Positions 45,418 through 52,978 of a DNA stretch of 64,000 nt are shown here, one piece after another. Numbering within the stretch: the first letter of the stretch is position 1; each line of letters opens with the position of its first letter. The DNA is from Secundilactobacillus silagei JCM 19001 (lineage in GTDB: Bacteria; Bacillota; Bacilli; Lactobacillales; Lactobacillaceae): the NCBI RefSeq assembly GCF_002217945.1, contig NZ_BCMG01000006.1, forward strand, positions 1 through 64,000. The letters are read 5' to 3'. The translations under genes and the position numbers were made by a program. The notes below the pieces were generated by a model, which saw only the letters and a program-made list of their open reading frames with translations, was not told where the DNA came from and did no database searches.

Positions 45418-45963
45418 TCATTTCTCACATGCCGTCAGAGCGGCTTTTAACCATTCGGTATAAGCCTTCTCCCGCCGAATTGCATGATCAAGCACCAGAT
45501 AATGACCAAAATCATGCTGACTAGCGCCTGCTGGAAATTTAAGTGTCATTTGTTCCTGCAAATGGGTCAATTTTTGTTTGTGGAACGCTCCCTGTTTCGT
45601 TAACATTTGTACCAGGCGTGGATCATCTGGTCGCTGAATGAAGTAGAGTTTCACGGCAAATTCATCTTTGCCACCGCCGACTACGGGTTCAGTGTCAGCA
45701 CTCAGCCAGTTTTCTAAAGTCGTCTTTCCCGTCGTTGTTAATGCGTAACGTTTACGGACCAGCTTTTCGCCGCTCACTTCCTCGTGATGCGTCACCTGCT
45801 GAGCTGTTTCTAGCTTACTTAACTGCGGATAGATCTGGCTGTGTTTAGCAGACCAGAATTCGCCGATGTCAGAATCGAATGCCTGTGTCAGCTCATATCC
45901 GGTACGCGGTTGCTGATCCAACAGTCCTAAAATGATAAATTGTAAGATATTTCGTTGTGCCAT
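45418..45963 (-). CDS. padR: PadR, repressor of phenolic acid decarboxylase
   Basis: 181 aa. PadR winged helix (LQFIILGLLDQQPRTGYELTQ, SQIYPQLSKLETAQQV, YALTTTGKTTLENWL) plus a C-terminal helical domain of the usual PadR length. It is divergent from the phenolic acid decarboxylase gene, with a dyad ACATGT-N8-ACATGT in between. In Lactobacillus and Bacillus, PadR represses padA/padC until hydroxycinnamic acids such as p-coumarate or ferulate appear. Confidence 0.93.
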   Translation of the reverse strand: MAQRNILQFIILGLLDQQPRTGYELTQAFDSDIGEFWSAKHSQIYPQLSKLETAQQVTHHEEVSGEKLVRKRYALTTTGKTTLENWLSADTEPVVGGGKDEFAVKLYFIQRPDDPRLVQMLTKQGAFHKQKLTHLQEQMTLKFPAGASQHDFGHYLVLDHAIRREKAYTEWLKAALTACEK

Positions 45964-46019
45964 AAATTTTCTCCTTGACTTATTTATTCACTCAGTATAT
46001 CATAACTACATTGATAAAT

Positions 46020-46039
46020 ACATGTTATTAATTACATGT
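46020..46039. promoter_or_regulatory. PadR operator
   Basis: ACATGTTATTAATTACATGT: two ACATGT arms around an 8-nt AT-rich centre. This agrees with the ATGT-N8/10-ACAT dyads bound by PadR upstream of phenolic acid decarboxylase genes. It ends 11 bases before the GGAGG of the decarboxylase gene. Confidence 0.8.
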
Positions 46040-46062
46040 TTGGATATACAGGAGGCAATTAC

Positions 46063-46617
46063 ATGACAAACCATAACAATATGAATAAGCATTTCGAAAC
46101 TCTGGAAGATTTTCTGGGTACTCACTTCATCTATACCTACGACAATGGCTGGGAATACGAATGGTACGCTAAGAATGATCACACCGTTGATTACCGAATT
46201 CATGGTGGGATGGTCGCTGGCCGTTGGGTCACTGATCAAGAAGCCCACATCAATATGTTAATTCCAGGCGTTTACAAGATTGCTTGGACTGAACCAACTG
46301 GTACCGATGTGGCTCTGGATTTTGTCCCCAACGAACACAAGCTTAACGGGACGATCTTCTTCCCTAAGTGGGTTCAAGATCATCCAGAAATCACTGTAAC
46401 TTACCAAAATGAGCACATTGATTTAATGGAAGAATCACGTGAAAAGTACGACACTTATCCTAAAATGGTCGTTCCAGAATTTGCAACTATCACTTATATG
46501 GGTGATGCCGGTCAGAACAATGATCAAGTGATTGCTGAAGCACCGTACGACGGTATGCCAGATGACATCCGCAACGGTAAGTTCTATGATGACGACTATC
46601 AAATGATCAAGCATTAA
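46063..46617 (+). CDS. padC: Phenolic acid decarboxylase
   Basis: 184 aa from ATG 46063 (GGAGG at 46051-46055). The sequence follows known Lactobacillus enzymes almost residue by residue: [65 protein letters not shown] and [19 protein letters not shown]. It is a cofactor-free beta-barrel enzyme converting p-coumaric, caffeic and ferulic acids to vinyl derivatives, a plant-niche stress defence. Controlled by the divergent PadR. Confidence 0.97.
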   Translation: MTNHNNMNKHFETLEDFLGTHFIYTYDNGWEYEWYAKNDHTVDYRIHGGMVAGRWVTDQEAHINMLIPGVYKIAWTEPTGTDVALDFVPNEHKLNGTIFFPKWVQDHPEITVTYQNEHIDLMEESREKYDTYPKMVVPEFATITYMGDAGQNNDQVIAEAPYDGMPDDIRNGKFYDDDYQMIKH

Positions 46618-46721
46618 TTTTTCTTTTACTGCATTTAGTACCAACAATAATACTTTAAATATTGACACCATATTGTGAAATATTTATAATGACCAAACGA
46701 AAAGAAGGGAGTCTTTTAACT

Positions 46722-47297
46722 ATGGCAAACGTCACAATTTTTGGTAAGGGTAACATGGGGACTGCAATCGGCAAAAACTTTGAGGATGCCGGCAATAACG
46801 TCACTTATATTGACTCAAAGGATCCAGTCGAAAACATTGGTGAAATCGTTGTTTTGGCGGTTCCCTATCAAGCTGCACTGGGAATTGCAAAAGCTAACAA
46901 AGATGCCTTAGCAAACAAGGCAGTTATCGATATCTCTAATCCATTGAACTTTGATACTTGGGACGAATTAGTCGTACCAGCGGACAGTTCAGCAGCTGCT
47001 CAAATTGCTGCCGAAATACCCGATTCTCACGTTGTTAAAGGGTTCAATACCACTTTTGCAGGTACCCTGGCAGCTAAAAAGATTGGTGGCTCACACCCAG
47101 TTACCGTTCAGTTAGCCTCTGATTTCGAAGAAGCTAAAGAAGCAATTGCTCAAGCGCTTAAAGGTAGCGGCCTTAAAGTACTTAATGCCGGTAAATTGAA
47201 GCGGGCCCGTGAACTTGAAGCCTTTGGATTTCTCCAAATGACGCTGGCAGCTGGCGAGAAGATTCCTTGGGACGGCGGCTTTGGTGTCTTCGATTAA
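46722..47297 (+). CDS. NAD(P)-binding oxidoreductase, F420-dependent NADP reductase-like
   Basis: 191 aa. MANVTIFGKGNMGTAIGKNF is a Rossmann GxGxMG motif, followed by VVLAVPYQAAL, VIDISNPLN and HVVKGFNTTFAGTLA, typical of the F420-dependent NADP oxidoreductase/NADP-binding domain family found in bacteria that lack F420. Start at 46722 with GGGAG upstream. It lies 104 bases after the decarboxylase gene on the same strand, without a terminator in between, so it may share the PadR-controlled transcript. Substrate unknown. Confidence 0.82.
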   Translation: MANVTIFGKGNMGTAIGKNFEDAGNNVTYIDSKDPVENIGEIVVLAVPYQAALGIAKANKDALANKAVIDISNPLNFDTWDELVVPADSSAAAQIAAEIPDSHVVKGFNTTFAGTLAAKKIGGSHPVTVQLASDFEEAKEAIAQALKGSGLKVLNAGKLKRARELEAFGFLQMTLAAGEKIPWDGGFGVFD

Positions 47298-47335
47298 TCG
47301 CAAATCAATAAATAATATCTGTTCCTAAACAAACA

Positions 47336-47370
47336 AAAGCACCCCTACCATTGCGTTGGGGGTGTTTTTG
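47336..47370 (+). terminator. Terminator after the oxidoreductase gene
   Basis: AAAAGCACCCC pairs with GGGGGTGTTTTT and runs into TTTTT. It ends the putative decarboxylase-oxidoreductase transcript. Confidence 0.8.
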
Positions 47371-47429
47371 CTTACGCCTAAATTAGACAGATTAAAGGTA
47401 ATTGCCGATCTCCCTTGAATAAACAGCGG

Positions 47430-47867
47430 TTAACCTCTATCTCGTGTCTGTTCTCTTACCAAAATGTCATCAATGATTCCCTGCAAATTAACCTGCTGCA
47501 TCGCTGCTTCAGTATCCGCTTGAATCCGTTGATAGACGTCGTTTAAAGTTTCTTGAATATTACCACCCACAATACATTTCGGGTTGGTTTTTTCGTCAAT
47601 GTGGAGTAGTTGTTGATTATCCTCCACTGCCCGATAGATGGCCAGCAAACTGATTTCAGACGCTGGTTTCGCCAGGGACGGTGCAGCCAAGCGAGGCGTG
47701 CTGTTGAGCAGGCCAGCCTTGACCAGTTTCGACATCAGCCGCCGGACTAAACTTGGATTAGATTCAATACTGTCCGCAATCGCCTGGCTGGATAGATCAC
47801 CATCTTTATAAATATCGACGTATGCCAAGATATGCACACCATCGCTAAGTTTATGTGAAAATTTCAT
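47430..47867 (-). CDS. Rrf2 family transcriptional regulator (YwnA-like)
   Basis: 145 aa. HILAYVDIYKDGDLSSQAIADSIESNPSLVRRLMSKLVKAG is the Rrf2 winged helix. The three-Cys iron-sulfur cluster of IscR/NsrR is missing; only one Cys (PKCIVGGNI) is present, as in YwnA- or CymR-type members. It may sense a metabolite or a redox state through that residue. No obvious partner gene: it is convergent with the oxidoreductase gene and separate from the nucleoside-hydrolase-like operon. Confidence 0.88.
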   Translation of the reverse strand: MKFSHKLSDGVHILAYVDIYKDGDLSSQAIADSIESNPSLVRRLMSKLVKAGLLNSTPRLAAPSLAKPASEISLLAIYRAVEDNQQLLHIDEKTNPKCIVGGNIQETLNDVYQRIQADTEAAMQQVNLQGIIDDILVREQTRDRG

Positions 47868-47974
47868 CTGTTTGATCCCTCAACTTTCAGTGCATTTATC
47901 ATAATACAGTTAAGCAAATATACCAAACAAAATCTACTAAAATGCACAGTTAGTCACTACTTCTAACAGCACAC

Positions 47975-48019
47975 AAAAAACCTTACGCAAACGATATTAA
48001 AATCGCAACGTAAGGCTTT
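47975..48019 (-). terminator. Terminator of the hydrolase-MFS operon
   Basis: AAAACCTTACG and CGTAAGGCTTTG pair; between them a second small stem (CGATATTAAAATCG). The minus strand ends the stem in TTTTTTGTG, 30 bases after the stop at 48051. Confidence 0.8.
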
Positions 48020-48050
48020 GTAGTTAGTATTGTTAGTGTTAATTAATCAA

Positions 48051-49073
48051 TTAAGGTAATGCTTTGATGCGTGTAAATAAATCGCCAAAGATGGCATCGC
48101 GGTCAAGGTGGCGAACGACCCGAATTGGGTGCTGATCAGTGGTTGCTTGCCAGGTCTCATCATCAGTTAAGATCGGTGCACTCACTAGACTGCTCTTCGT
48201 CCACAATGGGTTAACCAAAAAGGCCACCGTAGAAATATCCCAGATGATCTTACTCTTGGCCACTGCAGAAGGTTCGTTGGCGTACTTCGACTCGTCATAG
48301 TCACTCAGATCACGGAGATAAGGATCGCCAGTTTCAGTGGTTAAGGTTGCAATGCCGCCGTCCCCATTTTCCTTATTAACATTGTTAATGAAGTCTGAAA
48401 CCACTTTCCGCAGGTATTCGCCAGATTTTGAGGTCCCTTCCAGATAGTGGTCTAACTCATAATTCGTGGTGACCAGTTCGGAAGCCACACTCATGCATGG
48501 AATCAAAATGAATGGCACTTGGGTCTGCAAAATATCCTTAACCGCTAATTTATCCTGACTCAGGTTAAATTCAAAAGCCGTGGACCAATCCAATGGCTGG
48601 CCACCAAGCCATAAAATAACGATCTTATCAGCAATCTTGGGTTCCTTTAGTAAGGCAGAAGCAACGGTTGTGATTGCCCCAGTTGCGACGACGTATAAGG
48701 GTTCGTCCCCCATGCTCATTGCCCGTTTGATCAAATCATCGGCGGCGTCAGAAGCAACCGGCGTATTATCGCTAGGTAAATAATCAGTACTGCCGTGGAA
48801 AACCGGATACTTATCCTTTGGCACACCGGCCTTTTCAAGTAAGGTGAAGATTTCCTTGTAGCTCCGTTGCATACCTTCCTTAGGACTTGAGACCCGACCA
48901 TTATAAAATGGTGCGGCGTAAATGGCCTGAATATCCAGTCTATCCGTCCGGGTCAAGGCCCAGGTGATCTCAAACTGATCATCCACTTCGTTAAAGGCGT
49001 CAGTATCCAAAACCACCTTAATTTTACCGGTTGGTGGTAACAATCTTGCTTCAATTTCTTTATTCGTCAACAT
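48051..49073 (-). CDS. Nucleoside hydrolase-like protein (IunH superfamily)
   Basis: 340 aa. VVLDTDAFNEVDDQFEITWAL holds the metal-binding Asp residues of nucleoside hydrolases in the DTDxxNEVDDQ variant; VVATGAITTVASALL and VILWLGG fit the same fold. This subgroup is distinct from purine/pyrimidine hydrolases and its substrate is unclear. It overlaps the MFS gene by 14 bases, with GGAGGG inside that gene, so the two are translationally coupled and the transporter probably supplies the substrate. Confidence 0.88.
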   Translation of the reverse strand: MLTNKEIEARLLPPTGKIKVVLDTDAFNEVDDQFEITWALTRTDRLDIQAIYAAPFYNGRVSSPKEGMQRSYKEIFTLLEKAGVPKDKYPVFHGSTDYLPSDNTPVASDAADDLIKRAMSMGDEPLYVVATGAITTVASALLKEPKIADKIVILWLGGQPLDWSTAFEFNLSQDKLAVKDILQTQVPFILIPCMSVASELVTTNYELDHYLEGTSKSGEYLRKVVSDFINNVNKENGDGGIATLTTETGDPYLRDLSDYDESKYANEPSAVAKSKIIWDISTVAFLVNPLWTKSSLVSAPILTDDETWQATTDQHPIRVVRHLDRDAIFGDLFTRIKALP

Positions 49074-50280
49074 GGGTTAACCCTCCATTTTCGTTTTCAT
49101 TTTTTGCATAACTGGCTGACATTGATTTACTCAGGAAGACCATCACGATACCCATGCCAAGTAAAATAACGCCAAACACATCGTAGCTCAGTCGTAAGTT
49201 ATTTGCGCCAAAGGCTGAGTTCAACCAACCTAAAACAATGGGTGATAGAAATGGTCCAATATTACAGCCCACTAGCATCAATGACGTCGTTAGGTTCAGC
49301 GAATTAGTCTCGCAAATATCAGACGCCAGATTCAAAATATAACTGATCACTAACCCTGAGATCATGCTGGTTGCCAAGAAGCCAATACTGGTCAAAACAA
49401 AATTATTAGAGAACGCAATCAGCAATTGACTGAGACCCGTGCAAAAAATGGTGACGGGCAGCAGGAACGTCCCCATGCCGTGCAGTAAACGGCCAAAGAA
49501 GATTTCTGAAATCACACCGCAAGCGGGCGCAAAGCTCAGCACAATGGCGATTCCATTTAAACTCCCAATATGATATGACGTGACCAATTCACTAATTCTT
49601 AGCGTTGACCCAGTGTAAGCCATTTGGCAAATAATGAGGATCAACGTCCAAAAAAACACTTTACTGTTGATACTTTCTTTATGCGGCGTACCATCCGCCT
49701 CTTTTGACGGTGCTGGTTCCGGCACGTAAAGAAAGTACAAAATGGCTAGTGGGAATGACAACGCATAGACCCAAAATGAACTGTGCCAGCCAACGTGAAC
49801 GAGTAACTGACCGGCCACGTATGTACAAAGTGCGTTTCCAAGCATTTCACAACTGCCACGGTAACCCATTAGATTGGCCTTTTCTTGACCGGTGAAAAAA
49901 GTTCCGATTAGACTAACAGCCAGCGAATTAATTAACCCAAAGCCGGCACCAAGACCTAATCGGGCAAAGAATAAGACATAATAATTTGAAAAGAAGACCG
50001 GAATAATACCGAAAGTTCCAGCAATCAGCAGGCCCATTAAAATGGTTCTGCGAGTCCCAATCTTTTTGGCGACCCAGCTGCTTAATAACATGCAGATAAT
50101 CACCGTTAACGATGGTAAAGTCCCCAGTAACTCAACGTTGGCACGTGACTGCTGCGGAAAGGCTTTCAGCCAATCCGGAATCGAAGCCGCAATTGCGATT
50201 GAAGATGTTAAAACCGTCGAGATTGACAATAAAGCAATTTTCATCATCGCCGGGTGCTGCTCATTTGCTCCTTGTTCCAT
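49060..50280 (-). CDS. MFS transporter, 12 TM
   Basis: 406 aa with twelve predicted helices. Motif A appears as LLSSWVAKKIGTRRTILMG. The overall pattern is like the CynX/NimT or nucleoside-type MFS permeases. It is first in the operon with a nucleoside-hydrolase-like enzyme, so uptake of a nucleoside or related glycoside is the likely role. GGGGGTATAG gives the ribosome site. A perfect 14-bp palindrome and a cre-like site lie upstream. Confidence 0.85.
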   Translation of the reverse strand: MEQGANEQHPAMMKIALLSISTVLTSSIAIAASIPDWLKAFPQQSRANVELLGTLPSLTVIICMLLSSWVAKKIGTRRTILMGLLIAGTFGIIPVFFSNYYVLFFARLGLGAGFGLINSLAVSLIGTFFTGQEKANLMGYRGSCEMLGNALCTYVAGQLLVHVGWHSSFWVYALSFPLAILYFLYVPEPAPSKEADGTPHKESINSKVFFWTLILIICQMAYTGSTLRISELVTSYHIGSLNGIAIVLSFAPACGVISEIFFGRLLHGMGTFLLPVTIFCTGLSQLLIAFSNNFVLTSIGFLATSMISGLVISYILNLASDICETNSLNLTTSLMLVGCNIGPFLSPIVLGWLNSAFGANNLRLSYDVFGVILLGMGIVMVFLSKSMSASYAKNENENGGLTHVDE

Positions 50281-50353
50281 ATCTATACCCCCTGGTTATA
50301 TGCTACTAACAACGCCAACAAGCATGATTGACTCAATTTGTTCGTTTAAAACA

Positions 50354-50367
50354 GTAAATCGATTTAC
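50354..50367. promoter_or_regulatory. Palindromic operator upstream of the MFS-hydrolase operon
   Basis: GTAAATCGATTTAC is a perfect 14-bp palindrome with a central CG, the LacI-family style, about 75 bases upstream of the MFS start. Its regulator is not evident; no LacI gene is adjacent. Confidence 0.5.
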
Positions 50368-50415
50368 GAGACATATTTTGACAATCTTCTTGATGGAAAT
50401 TTAACAAACCATAAA

Positions 50416-50429
50416 TGTGATTGCTTTCA
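50416..50429 (-). promoter_or_regulatory. Weak cre-like site
   Basis: On the minus strand TGAAAGCAATCACA matches the cre consensus except at the central CG. It directly follows a TATAAT, so CcpA binding would affect the MFS promoter. Confidence 0.35.
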
Positions 50430-50724
50430 TTATAGTCACCTCTCAGAATAATGGCTTAGTTACTTTATAATTAACTAGCCATTTCATAATACCATGAGGA
50501 CCAACTTTGTCAAACACTTATTTGCTCAAAGTTACACATTGAGCGTTCTTCTTCGGCAAATCAGCCGGCAGTTTCAATGCTATTTTCATAGCAGACTATC
50601 ACGCATACCAATTTTTCGAACGGATCCCCTTTTAAGCTACGCTATTGGATAGTTACCGAAACTTCACTTTAGATAATCTCAAAAAGTTACGTGAACCAAA
50701 ATTGCAATTTCTTTTTTAGACAAC
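50430..50724. other. Gene-free stretch before the T-box
   Basis: No supported ORF on either strand and no tRNA. The first bases belong to the leftward MFS promoter. The remainder shows nothing I can name, yet a terminator-like hairpin follows it (50726-50757). Confidence 0.4.
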
Positions 50725-50725
50725 T

Positions 50726-50757
50726 AAAAAGGCACCCCAATTACTCAAGTTGGATGC
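50726..50757 (-). terminator. Orphan terminator-like hairpin
   Basis: The minus strand reads AGCATCC-AACTT-loop-AATTGGGGTGCC with TTTTTAG after it. No leftward gene precedes it, because the T-box and peptidase run rightwards. Confidence 0.5.
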
Positions 50758-50837
50758 TCGCTTTCATCATATTATTTTCATTCAATATTTCTCCACTAAA
50801 CGATTTTCTGTCACCTTTTTTAATAATCAAAATAAAT

Positions 50838-50866
50838 TTGACAATTTAAAATATTAGCTTTATTGT
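50838..50866 (+). promoter_or_regulatory. Promoter of the T-box transcript
   Basis: TTGACA (50838-50843), a 17-nt spacer and TATTGT (50861-50866), about 40 bases before the start of Stem I. Confidence 0.5.
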
Positions 50867-50904
50867 AATCATATTCTAATCTACTCAATAAAGTTTAATA
50901 TTCA

Positions 50905-51160
50905 AACGCTTTGAAAAGTCTATAGCCGATACTGCACTTACAGAGATTCCTGATAGAGCTGAAACGGGAAAGTGGCGTATCAATGGTGAACATCAACTTG
51001 GAGCGGTGGTTAGCGCAGGTTAACCAATGTTTGGCACCCATTATCGTGCCCGTTAGCTACTATTGCTAACAACGAGACTTATACATATATTGATGTTGAG
51101 TGACTGATAGGTGGTACCGCGGAGACGCCCTATGGATATTTTATCCATAGGGCGTTTTTC
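50905..51160 (+). promoter_or_regulatory. T-box riboswitch, probably tRNA-Ile (AUC)
   Basis: The T-box core AGGTGGTACCGCG lies at 51109-51121, followed by a perfect terminator (ACGCCCTATGGAT / ATCCATAGGGCGT with TTTTT). Stem I base CGCTTTGA (about 50907-50914) pairs with TTGGAGCG (about 50998-51005). On the 3' side of the specifier loop the sequence GTGAAC is followed by ATC (50992-50994), so I read the specifier as AUC, isoleucine. Later stems GGTTA/TAACC, GGCAC/GTGCC and GTTAGC/GCTAAC fill Stems II and III. The bulge UGGU would pair with ACCA, and tRNA-Ile has discriminator A. The leader would switch on the downstream M20 peptidase under isoleucine shortage. Confidence 0.88.
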
Positions 51161-51201
51161 GTTCGGTTAATAGCAGCCTATTATTCTGGGAGGTTTTACA
51201 T

Positions 51202-51216
51202 ATGAAAAAAAGGTAG
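51202..51216 (+). pseudogene. Orphan gene start, MKKR then stop
   Basis: GGGAGG (51188-51193) and ATG at ideal spacing open an ORF of four codons ending in TAG. With one A less in the seven-A run it would read on for fifteen codons (MKKGRRLLKNNSKNQ). It lies right after the T-box terminator, where a structural gene is expected. It may be the remnant of a lost gene or a short leader peptide. Confidence 0.5.
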
Positions 51217-51272
51217 ACGTCTGTTGAAAAATAACTCTAAAAATCAATAACTATAGAAAAGGAGTGGTATCT

Positions 51273-52616
51273 TTGACCACTAATTTTAATCAAATAGCTG
51301 ACTTTATAATGAATGATCTCGATAATCAATTGCCTTACTTGAGGTTAAAAAGTGTCTCGGCTCAAAATACTGGTATTGACGAAACGGTTGACTACCTCGT
51401 TAAAAAATTTAAGTCACTGGGTGCTGAAGTAAAGTTATTTACGGAATACCAAAACCCGGTCGTCTTTGCCTCATTTAAAGGCCAAAGCGATAAAACGATT
51501 CTATTTTATAACCATTATGATGTCCAGCCACCCGAACCTTTAGACGAGTGGCACAGTGCGCCCTTTGAACCAACCCAGATGGACGGTAGATTGGTAGCCC
51601 GCGGTGCCAGCGATGATAAGGGCGAGTTAATGTCGCGCCTATCCGTCCTGTCGTATTTTAAAAACCACGGTGGCTTCCCCTGTAACCTGAAATTCTTCGT
51701 TGAAGGTGAAGAAGAAATCGGCAGTCCAGACATTGAGCCCTACATCAAAAACCATGCTGACGAATTAGCCTGTGATGCGATGATTTGGGAAGGCGGCGGT
51801 AAAAATGCCGCTGAAAAGTTTCAGATCATTACCGGCACCAAGGGCATTGCTTCCTTTGACGTTTCCGTCGAAACTGCCAGTACCGATATTCACTCCTCAC
51901 TGGCGGGTTACGTGGACAATGCCGCTTGGCGGTTAGTTAAGGGGCTGGCAAGTTTAACGGACACTGATCATAAAATATTAGTCGATCACTTTTACGATAG
52001 TGTGAAACCATTGGATACCTATGAACAACAAGTCGTCAAGAAGCTTGAGGCCGGCTTTAATGGGAAAGCAACAGTGGCGAACTTAGGCCTCGTTAATGGC
52101 ATTGCCACTGACCACCCCATGTACGAAGCGATGAACCAGCCGACACTCACCATTAACGGCCTCTCGTCTGGCTATGAGGGTCAAGGGATTAAAACCATCG
52201 TCCCACGCAGCGCACACGCCAAGCTTGATTGCCGGTTAGTCCCTGGGCAGGACCCACAGGAAAGCGTCGAGCTCATTCAAAAACAACTTATCAAAAACGG
52301 TTTTTCAGATTTAAAGCTGCACTTTAATTTGGGTGAACCGGGCTTTAAAACTAATCTGCAAGATCCCTTTGTCCAGCAAAATCTAAGTACCGCCAAACAA
52401 GTTTACGGTGATCAAAACGTTGTTCTCGTCCCTAACCAGCCAAGCGGCGGGCCAATGCTGGCCTTTTACAACTCTGTCAAGGCTCCAATCGTTGCCGTTG
52501 GCGTAAGAAATGCGAACGGGAAACCGCACGCTCCAAACGAAAACATTCGGCTACGAGATTATCAGCAAGCCTCTGTGTTTTTAGCAACTTTGTTAAGTCA
52601 CTACGCTAACCATTAA
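51273..52616 (+). CDS. M20 family metallopeptidase (CNDP/dipeptidase-like)
   Basis: 447 aa. TTG start at 51273, eight bases after GGAG; GTG at 51264 would overlap the ribosome site. Zinc site: YNHYDVQ (His, Asp), ARGASDDKGEL (bridging Asp) and VEGEEEIGSP (catalytic Glu pair), with a dimerisation domain (DIHSSLAGYVDNAAW) and a C-terminal His (NGKPHAPNENI). It hydrolyses dipeptides or N-acyl amino acids in the cytosol. The upstream T-box links it to isoleucine supply from peptides, an inference from the specifier codon. Confidence 0.9.
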   Translation: MTTNFNQIADFIMNDLDNQLPYLRLKSVSAQNTGIDETVDYLVKKFKSLGAEVKLFTEYQNPVVFASFKGQSDKTILFYNHYDVQPPEPLDEWHSAPFEPTQMDGRLVARGASDDKGELMSRLSVLSYFKNHGGFPCNLKFFVEGEEEIGSPDIEPYIKNHADELACDAMIWEGGGKNAAEKFQIITGTKGIASFDVSVETASTDIHSSLAGYVDNAAWRLVKGLASLTDTDHKILVDHFYDSVKPLDTYEQQVVKKLEAGFNGKATVANLGLVNGIATDHPMYEAMNQPTLTINGLSSGYEGQGIKTIVPRSAHAKLDCRLVPGQDPQESVELIQKQLIKNGFSDLKLHFNLGEPGFKTNLQDPFVQQNLSTAKQVYGDQNVVLVPNQPSGGPMLAFYNSVKAPIVAVGVRNANGKPHAPNENIRLRDYQQASVFLATLLSHYANH

Positions 52617-52669
52617 TCCAATATAATTCCCTGTCTAGTTGAGGAATATCCAATCCTAAACCGGCCGTC

Positions 52670-52708
52670 AAAGTCACCTGAATTGTAATCAGTTCAGGTG
52701 ACTTTTTT
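52670..52708 (+). terminator. Terminator of the peptidase gene
   Basis: AAAGTCACCTGAA pairs with TTCAGGTGACTTT and ends in TTTTTT. Confidence 0.88.
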
Positions 52709-52978
52709 AGCTTTCTTCAAAAAGTGACCAACAATCCGGTTAATTTTAAAATTTTTTTGCTAATTTAGACGATCATTTTTGGCTCAAACCCACCATCTAA
52801 GGTAATTAAATTGAACCACTGGAATCCAATTGAAGCTGGCCTTTTGTAGAAGATTAAGGCTTTCGTTGCTTTCAAAACTCTGCTAATATAACCCTTGGCC
52901 TAGTTAATACTTGGTGTTAACGTCCCGCGGCGGCAGGCTTTTCTGCTCGGTCGCAACAATGAAAGTAGGTAGAATTTA
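52709..52978. other. Intergenic region before the second DHA2 exporter
   Basis: No ORF. A possible promoter (TTGCTT near 52872 with an AT-rich -10 region TAATATAA) and a GC-rich inverted stretch CCCGCGGCGGCAGG near 52924-52937 precede the TTG start. I see no known riboswitch. Confidence 0.4.

Noticed and set aside
47941-48050. tRNA-like or riboswitch-like structure after the nucleoside-hydrolase-like gene
   Set aside because: The two nested stems are fully explained as an ordinary terminator with TTTTTT.
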